Below are positions 51,071-60,165 of a DNA stretch of 64,000 bases, piece after piece. The stretch is from Gammaproteobacteria bacterium (GTDB lineage: Bacteria; Pseudomonadota; Gammaproteobacteria; Steroidobacterales; Foliamicaceae), in contig VXYS01000004.1 in assembly GCA_009845905.1 (NCBI GenBank), positions 396,548 through 460,547 on the forward strand, read 5' to 3'. A model generated the notes under the pieces. That model saw only the letters and a program-made list of their open reading frames with translations. It searched no databases and was not told where the DNA came from. The position numbers and the translations under genes were made by a program. Every line of letters begins with the position of its first letter. Positions within the stretch are counted from its first letter, which is position 1.

Positions 51071-51101
51071 GGCTTCCCCTCGTGAAGTAATGACCGGCGC
51101 A

Positions 51102-51851
51102 TTATCCGGCATCGGAAAGGTTCGAGTGCCGGAACGACTGAAACGCGGTCGGTTCCCAGCGGCGCAGCGCGACGAGAAAGCAGGTCCCCGCGGCAGCGTC
51201 CGCGCGCACCTCGTCGCGGCGGGTCAGATCGTCGAAGGCGTCCATCACCTCGGCGATCTTTGCGCGCAGCTGCGCCGCCGACGGGTCCGACAGCATGCCC
51301 CAGGAAAAGCGGTGCAGGTCGCGTTCGGGATCGAACTCGCCGGAAAGGAATTCGCCCTGCACGCGGTCCACGAAATACCGGTGTATCGGTCCTCCGGGCA
51401 GCCAGGCGAAGTTGCGCGCGATGCGCAGCCGGATACGTTTCGCAGGGAGCAGTTCGATCAGGCCGATGCGATCGAGCCGCACCAGCAGATTGGTCAACTG
51501 AACCGTCGTGAACCCGTAGCGGTCGACAATCCTTTCGAACGTCCAGCGATTGAGCACACAGACAGTGGTGAGCAGCAGCGTGGGGTCGCTTACCAGTTGC
51601 CGCTCCTGTTCCTCCGTCAATGCGGCGACGCGCAGCCGTCTTTCCTCCGCAAGGCGGGCCAGTTCCAGCAGATCGATGCCCGCCAGGTCGCACACCTGCT
51701 CGAGCCTGTTCAGCGAGAACCGCTGGGTGGAGAACTGCCTCTTGACGCTGCTGAGGGACAGGCCGAGGTGCTCGGCAACGTCGGCGTACGTGATGTCCCG
51801 CGACTTCAGGGTCTCCTTCAGTGCATTCACGAGACGCTTTGATTGAACCAT
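51102..51851 (-). CDS. HTH transcriptional regulator (XRE-type N-terminus)
   Basis: A 249-residue regulator: residues about 5-60 form an HTH of the Cro/XRE type (KSRDITYADVAEHLGLSLSSVKRQF), followed by an uncharacterised winged or helical sensor part. It lies just upstream of the carboxylesterase (31 bases to its start) and is divergent from the FG-GAP lipoprotein. It may control either. Confidence 0.82.
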   Translation of the reverse strand: MVQSKRLVNALKETLKSRDITYADVAEHLGLSLSSVKRQFSTQRFSLNRLEQVCDLAGIDLLELARLAEERRLRVAALTEEQERQLVSDPTLLLTTVCVLNRWTFERIVDRYGFTTVQLTNLLVRLDRIGLIELLPAKRIRLRIARNFAWLPGGPIHRYFVDRVQGEFLSGEFDPERDLHRFSWGMLSDPSAAQLRAKIAEVMDAFDDLTRRDEVRADAAAGTCFLVALRRWEPTAFQSFRHSNLSDAG

Positions 51852-51967
51852 AAGGTATCACCATTTGGAACTTTACGGGTGAAAAGTATGACACATTTGC
51901 GATTATGGTTGCATATAGTGGACTTCACCGGTAGTTTGCGGTGCAAGATCCATCGAGGAGGCCACCC

Positions 51968-53557
51968 ATGAATCCGCACTGGTTTCTTGCCGCACCGGCG
52001 CTTGCCTTCGCCCTGGCCGGATGCACTTCCGCCCTGACGGCGCAAGAGGACAACGCGCTGTTCGAGGTGCACGAGATCGAAACGCCGGCGGCGCTGCACC
52101 AGACCGTGCTGAGCGGAAACTTCGACGGTTCCGGGCGCGCCCAGCTTGCCATGGTCATTCTGAATCCTGCCCGGACAGCCCGCATGCAGCTCATCGCATG
52201 GGACGGCGAGGAATGGATAACGACCCTCGATGGCGCGCTTGATCCGGGCGTCCTGTTCGTGGAAGTGGCCCGGATTGCGGACCGCGACCGCCTGATCACG
52301 TATCGGCGAGGGAGCGTCGAGTGGTTGGACCCGGAATCGGGCGGGCAGCGCCCGCTCGTTGACCTGAGGATCCCCTATCGCGCCTCCCACGAGGATGGCA
52401 TACCGCATCTTGATATCGCGCGCGACGTGAACGGCGATGGCCTTGATGACCTGCTGCTGCCGGACCTGGACGGCTTCTGGCTGGCCCTGCAGTCAGAGGA
52501 CGGTTCCTTCCCAGCGGTGGGCAAGCTGGGCCCGGCCGAACCGTTCGCCCTCTCGAATGCCTACGGTGACAAGCGAACCTACGCGCAGGTCGGGATCACC
52601 GCCGAGAATCTGCCGTGGTACCTGAGCCGGGTCCATCGCTTCGATTTCGATCTTGATGGACGCCAGGACCTCGTTTTCTGGAACAGCGACCGATTTCTGG
52701 TCTACCGGCAGAACGAGTTCGGTGGGTTCGACGGTACGCCGCGAGCCTTCACGACCGATGTGAAGTTCGATTTCGACGGTTCGTACGGACTCGCCTTCCA
52801 GTTCGGCGACGCGAGCGTGCCGTCGATGCTGCTCGGGTTCGGACCGCAAACGCGGCACACGATCCTGCAGGGATTTCATGATCTCAACGGCGACGTCGTG
52901 GCCGATATGGTCACGCTGACACTGGAGGGGCGCAGCCCCTTCCGGCTGCGCGGGCGCTACAACGTTCATTTCGGCCGTCGGGGGCCCGACGGCGTGAGCT
53001 TCCCGGCCGCTGCCGACGCCTCCTTCGATTCGCCGGGGAAAGCCGGGGGTCTGCAGCCCTGGGGCTATGCATCACAGCGTTTCTTCGACTTCGATGGCGA
53101 CGGCGTGAACGACGCGGCCATCGGCGCCGTGGACATCGGCCTCGGCAACATGGTCGGCGCGATGCTCGGCAATTCCGTTTCCATCGATCTGGCGTTCTAC
53201 AGGGTCCGGGACGGGAAACACGATGCCAAGCCGGACTGGACGCGCAACGTGCGCAGCCCGTTTTCGCCGCTGGACAAGCGAGGGCCGATGTTTCCGACCA
53301 TCCTCACCGGCGACGTGGACGGCGACGGCCGTTCGGACCTGTTGATCGGGGAGCGCTGGGACGAGCTGAGCGTGTTCCTCGGCGTGCCGGGACGCGAGCC
53401 GGTCGCGCCGCGGGCGATCCGCGTGGCGGCGCCGCTGCCCGCCGACGAACGCAATGCGAGGATTGCCGACCTCGACGGGAACGGCAAAAAGGACGTCTAT
53501 ATCCAGCATCCGTCTGCCGACGGATCGGGCCGTATCGTCGTGCTGATGGCGCGCTGA
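51968..53557 (+). CDS. FG-GAP/VCBS-repeat lipoprotein
   Basis: A 529-residue lipoprotein (lipobox LAGC, Cys about 19) with calcium-binding beta-propeller repeats: DVNGDGLDDLLLPD, FDLDGRQDLVFW, DFDGDGVNDAAIG, DVDGDGRSDLLIG and DLDGNGKKDVYI. Probably seven-bladed. The ATG at 51968 has GAGGAGG 6 bases upstream. Envelope-anchored FG-GAP propellers often bind protein or carbohydrate partners; the role here is not clear. Confidence 0.86.
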   Translation: MNPHWFLAAPALAFALAGCTSALTAQEDNALFEVHEIETPAALHQTVLSGNFDGSGRAQLAMVILNPARTARMQLIAWDGEEWITTLDGALDPGVLFVEVARIADRDRLITYRRGSVEWLDPESGGQRPLVDLRIPYRASHEDGIPHLDIARDVNGDGLDDLLLPDLDGFWLALQSEDGSFPAVGKLGPAEPFALSNAYGDKRTYAQVGITAENLPWYLSRVHRFDFDLDGRQDLVFWNSDRFLVYRQNEFGGFDGTPRAFTTDVKFDFDGSYGLAFQFGDASVPSMLLGFGPQTRHTILQGFHDLNGDVVADMVTLTLEGRSPFRLRGRYNVHFGRRGPDGVSFPAAADASFDSPGKAGGLQPWGYASQRFFDFDGDGVNDAAIGAVDIGLGNMVGAMLGNSVSIDLAFYRVRDGKHDAKPDWTRNVRSPFSPLDKRGPMFPTILTGDVDGDGRSDLLIGERWDELSVFLGVPGREPVAPRAIRVAAPLPADERNARIADLDGNGKKDVYIQHPSADGSGRIVVLMAR

Positions 53558-53607
53558 GCGTTACCGCAAGCGCCGGTCGCAAGACAGGCGCGGCCACGGA
53601 GGGTAAA

Positions 53608-55197
53608 GTGTCGGGCATGAAGCGTACGACCTTGCGCTTGCTTCTCGCCATGCTGCTGCTCGCGCCGGCGGGCGTACCGGAGCTGGAGGCCGGCGTGCTG
53701 CGGCGCGGAACCAACGTCGAGTTGCCCTCCTTCGATCCGCAGTACGTGATCGGCAACTCCGCCGGGGCCATCATGTACGACCTTTTCGAGGGCCTGGTCA
53801 CGCGGGCGCCGGATGGCAGCATCATCCCGGCCATCGCCGAGAGCTGGACGATCTCCGAGGACGGCAGGGTCTATACGTTTCAGCTCAACGTGAACGCGAA
53901 ATGGTCCGACGGCAGGCAGATTACCGCCGGGGACTTCGTCTGGTCGTACAAACGTATACTCGATCCCCTGTCGGGCACCCGTGGCGCCAGCGCGCTGTTC
54001 CCGGTGCTGAACGCCTGGGGCATTTCGCTGGGCGAGAAACCGGTCGACGAGCTGGGCGTGAAGGCGATTTCGCCGACGACGCTGGAGATCGTTCTCGAGG
54101 GCCCGGCGCCCTACTTCATCCAGTTGCTGGCCTCGTACAGCAACGCTCCCGTGCCGCGGCACGCCATCGAGAAACACGGCAGGAGATGGACGCAGCCGGA
54201 CAACATGGTCACGAACGGCGCCTACGTGCTGAGCAAGGTCGTCACCAATACCTACTATCAACTGGTCAAGAACCCGCACTACCACGGTGCGGAAGAGGTC
54301 ACGATCGACGAGGTCTTCTACTATCCCGTACCCTCGCCCACCACGTCGTTGAAGCGCTACCAGGCCGGCGAGCTGGACGTGATCCTGAATATCCCGTCCA
54401 ATCAGTACGAGAACCTCCAGAGGACCCGGCCCGACGAATTCCGCCTGGCGCGCGGCATCGGCCTGAATTACCTGGTCATCAACAACTCCCGGCCTCCGTT
54501 CGATGACATGCGGGTGCGCAAGGCTCTGTCGCTGTCCATCGATCGCGACGTGATCGTGGACAAGCTGCTCAGGACCGGCGACGAGCCCGCCTATTCGGTC
54601 GTCCCGAACGCGATCTGGGGAAGCGCCGCGGAACCCCCGGAGTTCACCAGGATGACCCAGGAAGAGCGCTGGGAGGAAGCGCGCAGGCTACTGGCGGAAG
54701 CGGGTTTCGGCCGCCGCAATCCGCTTCGATTCACCTTCCGTTTCGCGCCGGTGGAGAAGGACCGGCGGCTGGCCGTGGCCTACCGCTCGATGTGGCAGCG
54801 CGCCGGCGTTGAAGTCGAACTGGAAACCGCGGGCGCCCGGGACCTCATGAACCGGGCCGCGTCCCGGGACTACGAGGTGATGCGGCTGACCTACTACTCG
54901 ATCTTTCCGGACCCGGTATCGTTCTTTGCGCTGGTCCTGGGAGACAGTTTCCGCAACTACTCGGGCTATTCCAACACGGACATCAACGAGCGGCTTGCGA
55001 TTGCCGACACGATCCGCTCGCCGGAAGAGCGCACGGCGTACCTGAGGGACATAGAGCAGCAGGTCATGGGCGACTTTCCGGTCATACCCACGTATTTTCC
55101 ATCGAGGGCCTTCCTCGTGAACCCGCGCGTGCAGGGCTGGCGGAACACCTATACGCCCAAGATGGCCAGGGACCTGAGCATGCTCGACGCACCCTAA
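53608..55197 (+). CDS. Orphan peptide-type ABC substrate-binding protein
   Basis: A 529-residue OppA/DppA-family (SBP_bac_5) binding protein. Signal peptide RTTLRLLLAMLLLAPAG, then RGTNVELPSFDPQYVIG, LFEGLVTRAPDGSIIPAIAESW and KWSDGRQITAGDFVWSYKRI. No permease or ATPase gene is near, so it either shares a transporter encoded elsewhere or works as a sensor. GTG start with GGAGG 6 bases upstream. Upstream partner of the beta-propeller gene (20-base gap). Confidence 0.9.
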   Translation: MSGMKRTTLRLLLAMLLLAPAGVPELEAGVLRRGTNVELPSFDPQYVIGNSAGAIMYDLFEGLVTRAPDGSIIPAIAESWTISEDGRVYTFQLNVNAKWSDGRQITAGDFVWSYKRILDPLSGTRGASALFPVLNAWGISLGEKPVDELGVKAISPTTLEIVLEGPAPYFIQLLASYSNAPVPRHAIEKHGRRWTQPDNMVTNGAYVLSKVVTNTYYQLVKNPHYHGAEEVTIDEVFYYPVPSPTTSLKRYQAGELDVILNIPSNQYENLQRTRPDEFRLARGIGLNYLVINNSRPPFDDMRVRKALSLSIDRDVIVDKLLRTGDEPAYSVVPNAIWGSAAEPPEFTRMTQEERWEEARRLLAEAGFGRRNPLRFTFRFAPVEKDRRLAVAYRSMWQRAGVEVELETAGARDLMNRAASRDYEVMRLTYYSIFPDPVSFFALVLGDSFRNYSGYSNTDINERLAIADTIRSPEERTAYLRDIEQQVMGDFPVIPTYFPSRAFLVNPRVQGWRNTYTPKMARDLSMLDAP

Positions 55198-55217
55198 GCA
55201 AGTGAAGGAGATGCAGG

Positions 55218-56147
55218 ATGGGAACTGACTCCGGCGAGCGACGCGATACCGCCGACCTGGGCGACCTCCAGGACGGCGATTTCTTACTGGCGCTGAATGA
55301 AATCGACCAGAGCAATATCGATTTCCGCAAGGGGATTTCCGGCCTTTGCCGCATCGTCCACTACGACCGGGACTTCAATCCGAAAGGCGAACTCTGGACG
55401 GGCGAGTCGGGACTGCTGGTCGGCCTGCTCTACAACCCCAACGATCAGCGGCTCTACGCCACCAACCCGCAGGAAAACAGCCTGCTGGTCTACGACACGG
55501 CGGGCGAAAAGCACCGCCTGACGAGCTACCTGCCGGTGCGGCGCTACGGGAACATGGCGCTGGCGCGAAACGGCGACATCGTGATCGGAGTCCATTCGCT
55601 CTACGGCGCGCCGATCGAGGATGAATTCGGCGACGGCAAGCTGATCCGGTTCAATCCGCACACCAAGACCGTCCGCTTCTTCGAGGTGGAGATCGACGGC
55701 GGGCGCCGCGGCCGGCACTGCATCAGCAACCTGGCCATAGCGTCCGACGACCAGACCATCTACTACGTTTCCGAGTCGGGCAGGCGCCTTTGCCGATTCA
55801 ATACGCAATCTGGAAGTCAGCTTGACGATTTTCTCGCTTTCTCCGATGAAGACTTGCTGAGGACCTACGGCATGGGCGTGCTGCCCGGCGGCGAGGTGCT
55901 GATGGCCTGCAGCTCGGGGGCCGTGCTGTTCAGTCCCGAGGGGGAGATCCTCAGGAGCTACGACGTGCCGTTCGACAAGGGCTGGACCCGCGCGAAGCTG
56001 GCCCTGGACGGCGAGCACTTCTACCTGAGCAACTTCACACAGGGGCTGCTGCAGCGCAGGAACATCGAAACGGGAGAGGTGGTGAACGAGCTGAACACCG
56101 GGCTGAAATGCTCGATGCTCAGCCTGACGGAATATCAGACCGCCTGA
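55218..56147 (+). CDS. Cytoplasmic beta-propeller protein (SMP-30/NHL-like)
   Basis: A 309-residue protein with no signal peptide and repeated four-strand units such as LVGLLYNPNDQRLYATNPQ, IVIGVHSLYGAP, ISNLAIASDDQTIYYVSES and VLPGGEVLMACSSGAVL. The pattern fits a six-bladed SMP-30/NHL propeller, which includes lactonases. Catalytic metal ligands are not evident, so function is open. Follows the binding protein in one transcript. Confidence 0.72.
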   Translation: MGTDSGERRDTADLGDLQDGDFLLALNEIDQSNIDFRKGISGLCRIVHYDRDFNPKGELWTGESGLLVGLLYNPNDQRLYATNPQENSLLVYDTAGEKHRLTSYLPVRRYGNMALARNGDIVIGVHSLYGAPIEDEFGDGKLIRFNPHTKTVRFFEVEIDGGRRGRHCISNLAIASDDQTIYYVSESGRRLCRFNTQSGSQLDDFLAFSDEDLLRTYGMGVLPGGEVLMACSSGAVLFSPEGEILRSYDVPFDKGWTRAKLALDGEHFYLSNFTQGLLQRRNIETGEVVNELNTGLKCSMLSLTEYQTA

Positions 56148-56170
56148 TTTCCGGCCACGCCGGGCCGCCT

Positions 56171-57586
56171 TCAGGATTCGCCCAGCGGGATCAGTTTCTC
56201 GCCGACGTATTTGCCGAACGCCAGCGCCGGCGTGATCCCCATGCCGGCGACGGCCGCGGCGCCGAACAGCCCCCCTCCGAGGATTTCGCCCGCGGCGTAC
56301 AGGTTGCCGAACGGCCGGTCCTCGGTGTCGAGCACGCGAAATTGGGTATCGACCTTGATGCCGATGCTGCCGCGCACCGCGTAGCTGGCAATCTCGACCG
56401 CATAGAAGGGCCCGGCTTCGATCCTTTGCGGAAAATGCTTGCGGCCGAAGCCGTCCCGGCCGCTCTCGCAGGACCCGTTGTATTCCCTTACGGTGTCGGC
56501 CAGGGCCGCCTTGTCCGTGATGCCGCACTGATCGGCAAGCTCATCGAGGGTTGAACCTTTCTTCACCGTGCGCCCATTGTTGTAGAGCTTCTCCAGCGTT
56601 TCGCCGGACCAGCGCAGAAACACGTTGGGCGCGTTCCGCCGGATGGCCTCGTCGAAGACCAGCCAGGCGCGGTTGCCGGTCTGCCTGCGCAGGCGGGTAG
56701 CGCGGTATTCGTAGCTCTCGTTGTCTTCGGCCATGAACCTCCGCCCTTCCTGGTTGACCAGGATCTCCCAGGGCAGCCGCACCTGAGGAGTCAGGCCGCC
56801 GATGCCGCAATAGCGGGGGTATTGCGTCGTGCTGTCGTAGATCCCGCCCATGCCCAGCGAAAAGTTCTCCTCGTTCCAGGTCGCCGCGCCGATCGCCATG
56901 GCCGCCCTGATTCCGTCTCCCCGCGAGTGTTCCCAGGTGCCCGGATAGAGGGTGACGCCGGGATGCATCCGCTCGTAGAACTCCCTGTTTCCCGAGTAGC
57001 CGCCGGTCGTGAGAAAGGTGTTGCGCGCGAGTATCCGTTCCCCGCTTTCGGTCGATATGCCCTGCACGGCGCCGTCGTCATCGACCACGAGCTCGCGCAT
57101 CGCCGTGTTCAGGCGAACGGTCACCCGGCCGTCGTCGATAAGGGGCTCAAGCAGATCGAAGAGCACCCTGCAGATGGACTGCCCCCGATCGTTGCCCCAG
57201 TACAGTCTGGCCGCCGTATAGGGTTCGTGCGCGTAGAGGATCCCGGGCACTTCCGGGGCCATTTCGAAGCCGTTCTCCTCCAGCCAGTCGATCAGCGGCC
57301 CCTGGATCCTCGTCGCCAGGCGCAGGAACGCATCCTTCGCGGTGCCCTGCGTGATGCGAACGGCGTCCTCGTAGTGGTCGCGCCAGGAATCGGCAATGCC
57401 CTTTTCCGCCTGGATCCGGGTGCCGGCGCCGCTCATCTGGCCCCAGCTGATCGTGCAGGTGCCGCCCAGGGCGCCGGTCGCTTCCACGATGCACACCTTG
57501 CCTCCACGCTGCGCGACGGCGATGGCAGCGGGAATGCCGGCCGTGCCGCCGCCGACTATGACGACATCAGTCTTCGCCGAGTTCAT
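56171..57586 (-). CDS. FAD flavoprotein (fumarate reductase/ketosteroid dehydrogenase-like)
   Basis: A 471-residue soluble flavoprotein: FAD-binding VVIVGGGTAGIPAAIAVAQRG, VEATGALGGTCTISWG and a C-terminal FGNLYAAGEILGGGLFGAAAVAGMGI, the pattern of the FAD_binding_2 family (succinate dehydrogenase subunit A, 3-ketosteroid dehydrogenase, urocanate reductase). Start overlaps the aldehyde dehydrogenase stop by 20 bases. In company with a Rieske oxygenase and HsaA-like hydroxylases it could be a ring dehydrogenase. Confidence 0.87.
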   Translation of the reverse strand: MNSAKTDVVIVGGGTAGIPAAIAVAQRGGKVCIVEATGALGGTCTISWGQMSGAGTRIQAEKGIADSWRDHYEDAVRITQGTAKDAFLRLATRIQGPLIDWLEENGFEMAPEVPGILYAHEPYTAARLYWGNDRGQSICRVLFDLLEPLIDDGRVTVRLNTAMRELVVDDDGAVQGISTESGERILARNTFLTTGGYSGNREFYERMHPGVTLYPGTWEHSRGDGIRAAMAIGAATWNEENFSLGMGGIYDSTTQYPRYCGIGGLTPQVRLPWEILVNQEGRRFMAEDNESYEYRATRLRRQTGNRAWLVFDEAIRRNAPNVFLRWSGETLEKLYNNGRTVKKGSTLDELADQCGITDKAALADTVREYNGSCESGRDGFGRKHFPQRIEAGPFYAVEIASYAVRGSIGIKVDTQFRVLDTEDRPFGNLYAAGEILGGGLFGAAAVAGMGITPALAFGKYVGEKLIPLGES

Positions 57587-58991
57587 CGATCGTTCGCGGG
57601 TATCCCTTCTGGGTCATCAGCGCCTTCTTGCGGAAGAACCGCAGCAGCCCGGAAGGACCCATGCGGGACGCGCCCAGACCGGAAAAGTTGAAGCTCTGCT
57701 TCTCGCACTCGGTGGTCACCGACTGCAGACCCGCGTCGTTGATGCTCATCCCGCCGCAGTTGATCCGCCGCGCGATGTCCAGCGCTTCTTCGTCGGTTTC
57801 CGCAAACACCGCCGCCGACAGGCCGTAGTCGCTGTCGTTGCTGAGCGCGACGCCCTCGTCCACGTCCGAAAACTTCATTACCGGGATGATCGGACCGAAG
57901 GTCTCCTCGGTCATGACCTTCATCCCGTGATCGACGTCGCTCAGCACCGTGGCGGTGCACCAGTCCCCGCCGCCGTGTTTCTCGATCTCTCCGCCGCAAT
58001 GGACCGTGGCGCCGCCGGCCACCGCGTCGGCCAGGTGCTCCTCGATCACGGCCGCCTGGTCCCCGCTGATCAGCGGGCCGATATGACCCGCGTGGATGTC
58101 GGGGTAGTTGAGCCGCACTTTTTCGGCCCTGGTCACCAGGAGATCAAGGAACTCTTCGTAAACGCCCTCCTGCACGTAGATGCGCTCCGTTGACAGGCAT
58201 ACCTGGCCGCTGTTGAGTACGGCCTGGCGCACAACGGCGTCGGCGGCCCTTTCAAGATCGGCGCCCTCCATGACCATCGCCGGGTCCTTGCCGCCCAGCT
58301 CCAGGTAAGCGGGAATGAACCGCTCGCCCGCGGCCGCCGCGACCTTGCGCCCCGTGGCCACGCTGCCGGTAAAGCAGACCAGGTCCACGTGCTTCACCAC
58401 GGCGGCGCCGGTTTCGCCGTCGCCCGGCAGGACCCGGAACACGCGGGCCAGTTCCGGCACGGCCCGGATGCTTTCCTGCAACGGACCGATGAATCGCGGC
58501 GTGACTTCGCTTGGCTTGAGGGAAACGCTGCAGCCGGCAAAAAGCGCCGGCAGGCCGTCGATCAGCGAAAGCGTAAGAGGGAAATTCCAGGGACTGATGA
58601 TGCCCACCGCGCAGTAGGGAACATACTGGTTTGCGAGCAGGACGTCGCTGTTCACGCGCGATACCCGCTCCTCCGCGGTCAGCAGCCCCGGCGCTTGCGC
58701 GCACCAGGCCTCGATCCTTCTGCGCACGCCAAGCACTTCGCCGCGCGAGAGCGAATAGCGCCCGGTGTCGGCAACCAGGGCTTCGAGCAGCGCCCCGCTA
58801 CGCTCCTCGACCGCGTCGGCCCAGCGGCGCAGGACCGCGCTGCGTCCCTCGATGCCCAGCGCGTCCCATGCCGGCTGGTGCTCGCGCATGGCGGCGACCT
58901 CGCGCTCCACCGCATCCGCGGAGGCGGCCTGGAACTCGTAGTCCGCAACCCCGGTTCTGGGGTTGCGTGCCGTTATTGTCCTCTCGCCCAT
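57567..58991 (-). CDS. Aldehyde dehydrogenase
   Basis: A 474-residue NAD(P)-dependent aldehyde dehydrogenase: IISPWNFPLTLS, FTGSVATGRKVAAAAG, catalytic Glu in LELGGKDPA and Cys in NSGQVCLSTERI; EETFGPIIPVMKF near the end. Of the succinate-semialdehyde/coniferyl type in motif terms. Upstream of the flavoprotein and, by 31 bases, downstream of the hydroxylase-like genes on the same strand. Confidence 0.93.
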   Translation of the reverse strand: MGERTITARNPRTGVADYEFQAASADAVEREVAAMREHQPAWDALGIEGRSAVLRRWADAVEERSGALLEALVADTGRYSLSRGEVLGVRRRIEAWCAQAPGLLTAEERVSRVNSDVLLANQYVPYCAVGIISPWNFPLTLSLIDGLPALFAGCSVSLKPSEVTPRFIGPLQESIRAVPELARVFRVLPGDGETGAAVVKHVDLVCFTGSVATGRKVAAAAGERFIPAYLELGGKDPAMVMEGADLERAADAVVRQAVLNSGQVCLSTERIYVQEGVYEEFLDLLVTRAEKVRLNYPDIHAGHIGPLISGDQAAVIEEHLADAVAGGATVHCGGEIEKHGGGDWCTATVLSDVDHGMKVMTEETFGPIIPVMKFSDVDEGVALSNDSDYGLSAAVFAETDEEALDIARRINCGGMSINDAGLQSVTTECEKQSFNFSGLGASRMGPSGLLRFFRKKALMTQKGYPRTIDELGED

Positions 58992-59022
58992 CGTTCGTCG
59001 TTACTCCTCGATCGTTTCCGTG

Positions 59023-60165
59023 TCAGCCGCCGGCGTAAAGGGAAACCGGCACCGGCGCCGAATCCGATTCCAGGCCGAGAAGCGACTTGCCCATCGCCGA
59101 CATGTTCGAGGCCCAGTCCATGCTCTCGTGGGCCGCCATCGCGCGAATATCGACGAAGAAATGCTGGACCGGGTTGCTGTCCAGGAGCCCCCGCGCCCCC
59201 ATCTGCACGACCAGCCTTTCGGTACATTCCAGCGACTTGCGCGCCACGTAGGCATTGTTGCGGCACAACTCCGCGCGCTCCTCGCCGCCGGGCGGGCGGC
59301 CGTTTTCGATGCAGTCCTGCAGGACCGCGGTGGACTGGTCCAGCAGCAGCGCCGCAACCGCCAGCTCCGCGTTCGTTTCCGCCAGCCGCACCTGTACCTG
59401 GGTGAATTTCGCGACCTGGTGACCGCCGATACCGCTCACCCACTTCTCCGTGATGTTCACGTACTCCCTGTACGCCCCCTCCGCCGCCCCCACCAGAGCG
59501 CCAAGGCGCGCGGCCCGGTAGTGCATCGAGAAATCATCGCCGTAGAGGCGATTCCGGTGCTCCGATTGCGGTTGGGCGGCCATCAGATCGGAGACGGCAA
59601 CCAGAAAATCCGGGTGCGCTTCGATCCCGTCGGCGCGCAGATGCGCGCATCCCGAACCCCGCAGCACGTGTGCCTCGGCCTCTTCGACCTCCAGCCGGGA
59701 TGACGGAATCAGCACGACGCAGGGCCTGCCGTCGAGCGGGACCGAGGCCAGCACCCAATCCGACGATGCGCCGGCGATAACGTTGTCCCATCGCCCGGTG
59801 ATCCGGTAACCCTCCTTCGTTACGACGCCCCGGCTTTCCACCGGCGGCCCGGTGGCGGCAATGACCGGCCGCGGGTTCCCCGACCACACCCGCTCCTGCG
59901 CGGCTTCCGGCATTCGTGCAACGAGCGCGGCGTTGACGCCGCAGGTGGCGATCAGCCAGCCGGCGGCGGGACAGGCCGAGGCCGCTTCCCGGGTGGCCGC
60001 AACGAATTCGGGCCATGCCGCCTCCCGCCCGCCGCGGCTCCCGGGCTGCAGCAAGGCGAAAGCGCCCGCGTCGCGTAGCGCCGGCAAAAGTTCATCGGTC
60101 CTGCGGCCCATGCGCAAATCACCGGCCAGTGCCGGCAACGCTTCCATCAGGGCCGCGGACACCAT
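59023..60165 (-). CDS. Acyl-CoA-dehydrogenase-fold flavin monooxygenase-like protein 2
   Basis: A 380-residue protein of the acyl-CoA dehydrogenase superfamily, group D flavin-monooxygenase type (HsaA/HpaB relatives). Segments: EAASACPAAGWLIATCGV, YRITGRWDNVIAGASSDWV, VSGIGGHQVAKFTQVQVRLAE and the C-terminal VVQMGARGLLDSNPVQHFF. The typical catalytic Glu of acyl-CoA dehydrogenases is not seen. It begins at the last base of the paralogue upstream (stop and start overlap by one base). It needs a flavin reductase partner; none is seen in the window. Confidence 0.82.
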   Translation of the reverse strand: MVSAALMEALPALAGDLRMGRRTDELLPALRDAGAFALLQPGSRGGREAAWPEFVAATREAASACPAAGWLIATCGVNAALVARMPEAAQERVWSGNPRPVIAATGPPVESRGVVTKEGYRITGRWDNVIAGASSDWVLASVPLDGRPCVVLIPSSRLEVEEAEAHVLRGSGCAHLRADGIEAHPDFLVAVSDLMAAQPQSEHRNRLYGDDFSMHYRAARLGALVGAAEGAYREYVNITEKWVSGIGGHQVAKFTQVQVRLAETNAELAVAALLLDQSTAVLQDCIENGRPPGGEERAELCRNNAYVARKSLECTERLVVQMGARGLLDSNPVQHFFVDIRAMAAHESMDWASNMSAMGKSLLGLESDSAPVPVSLYAGG

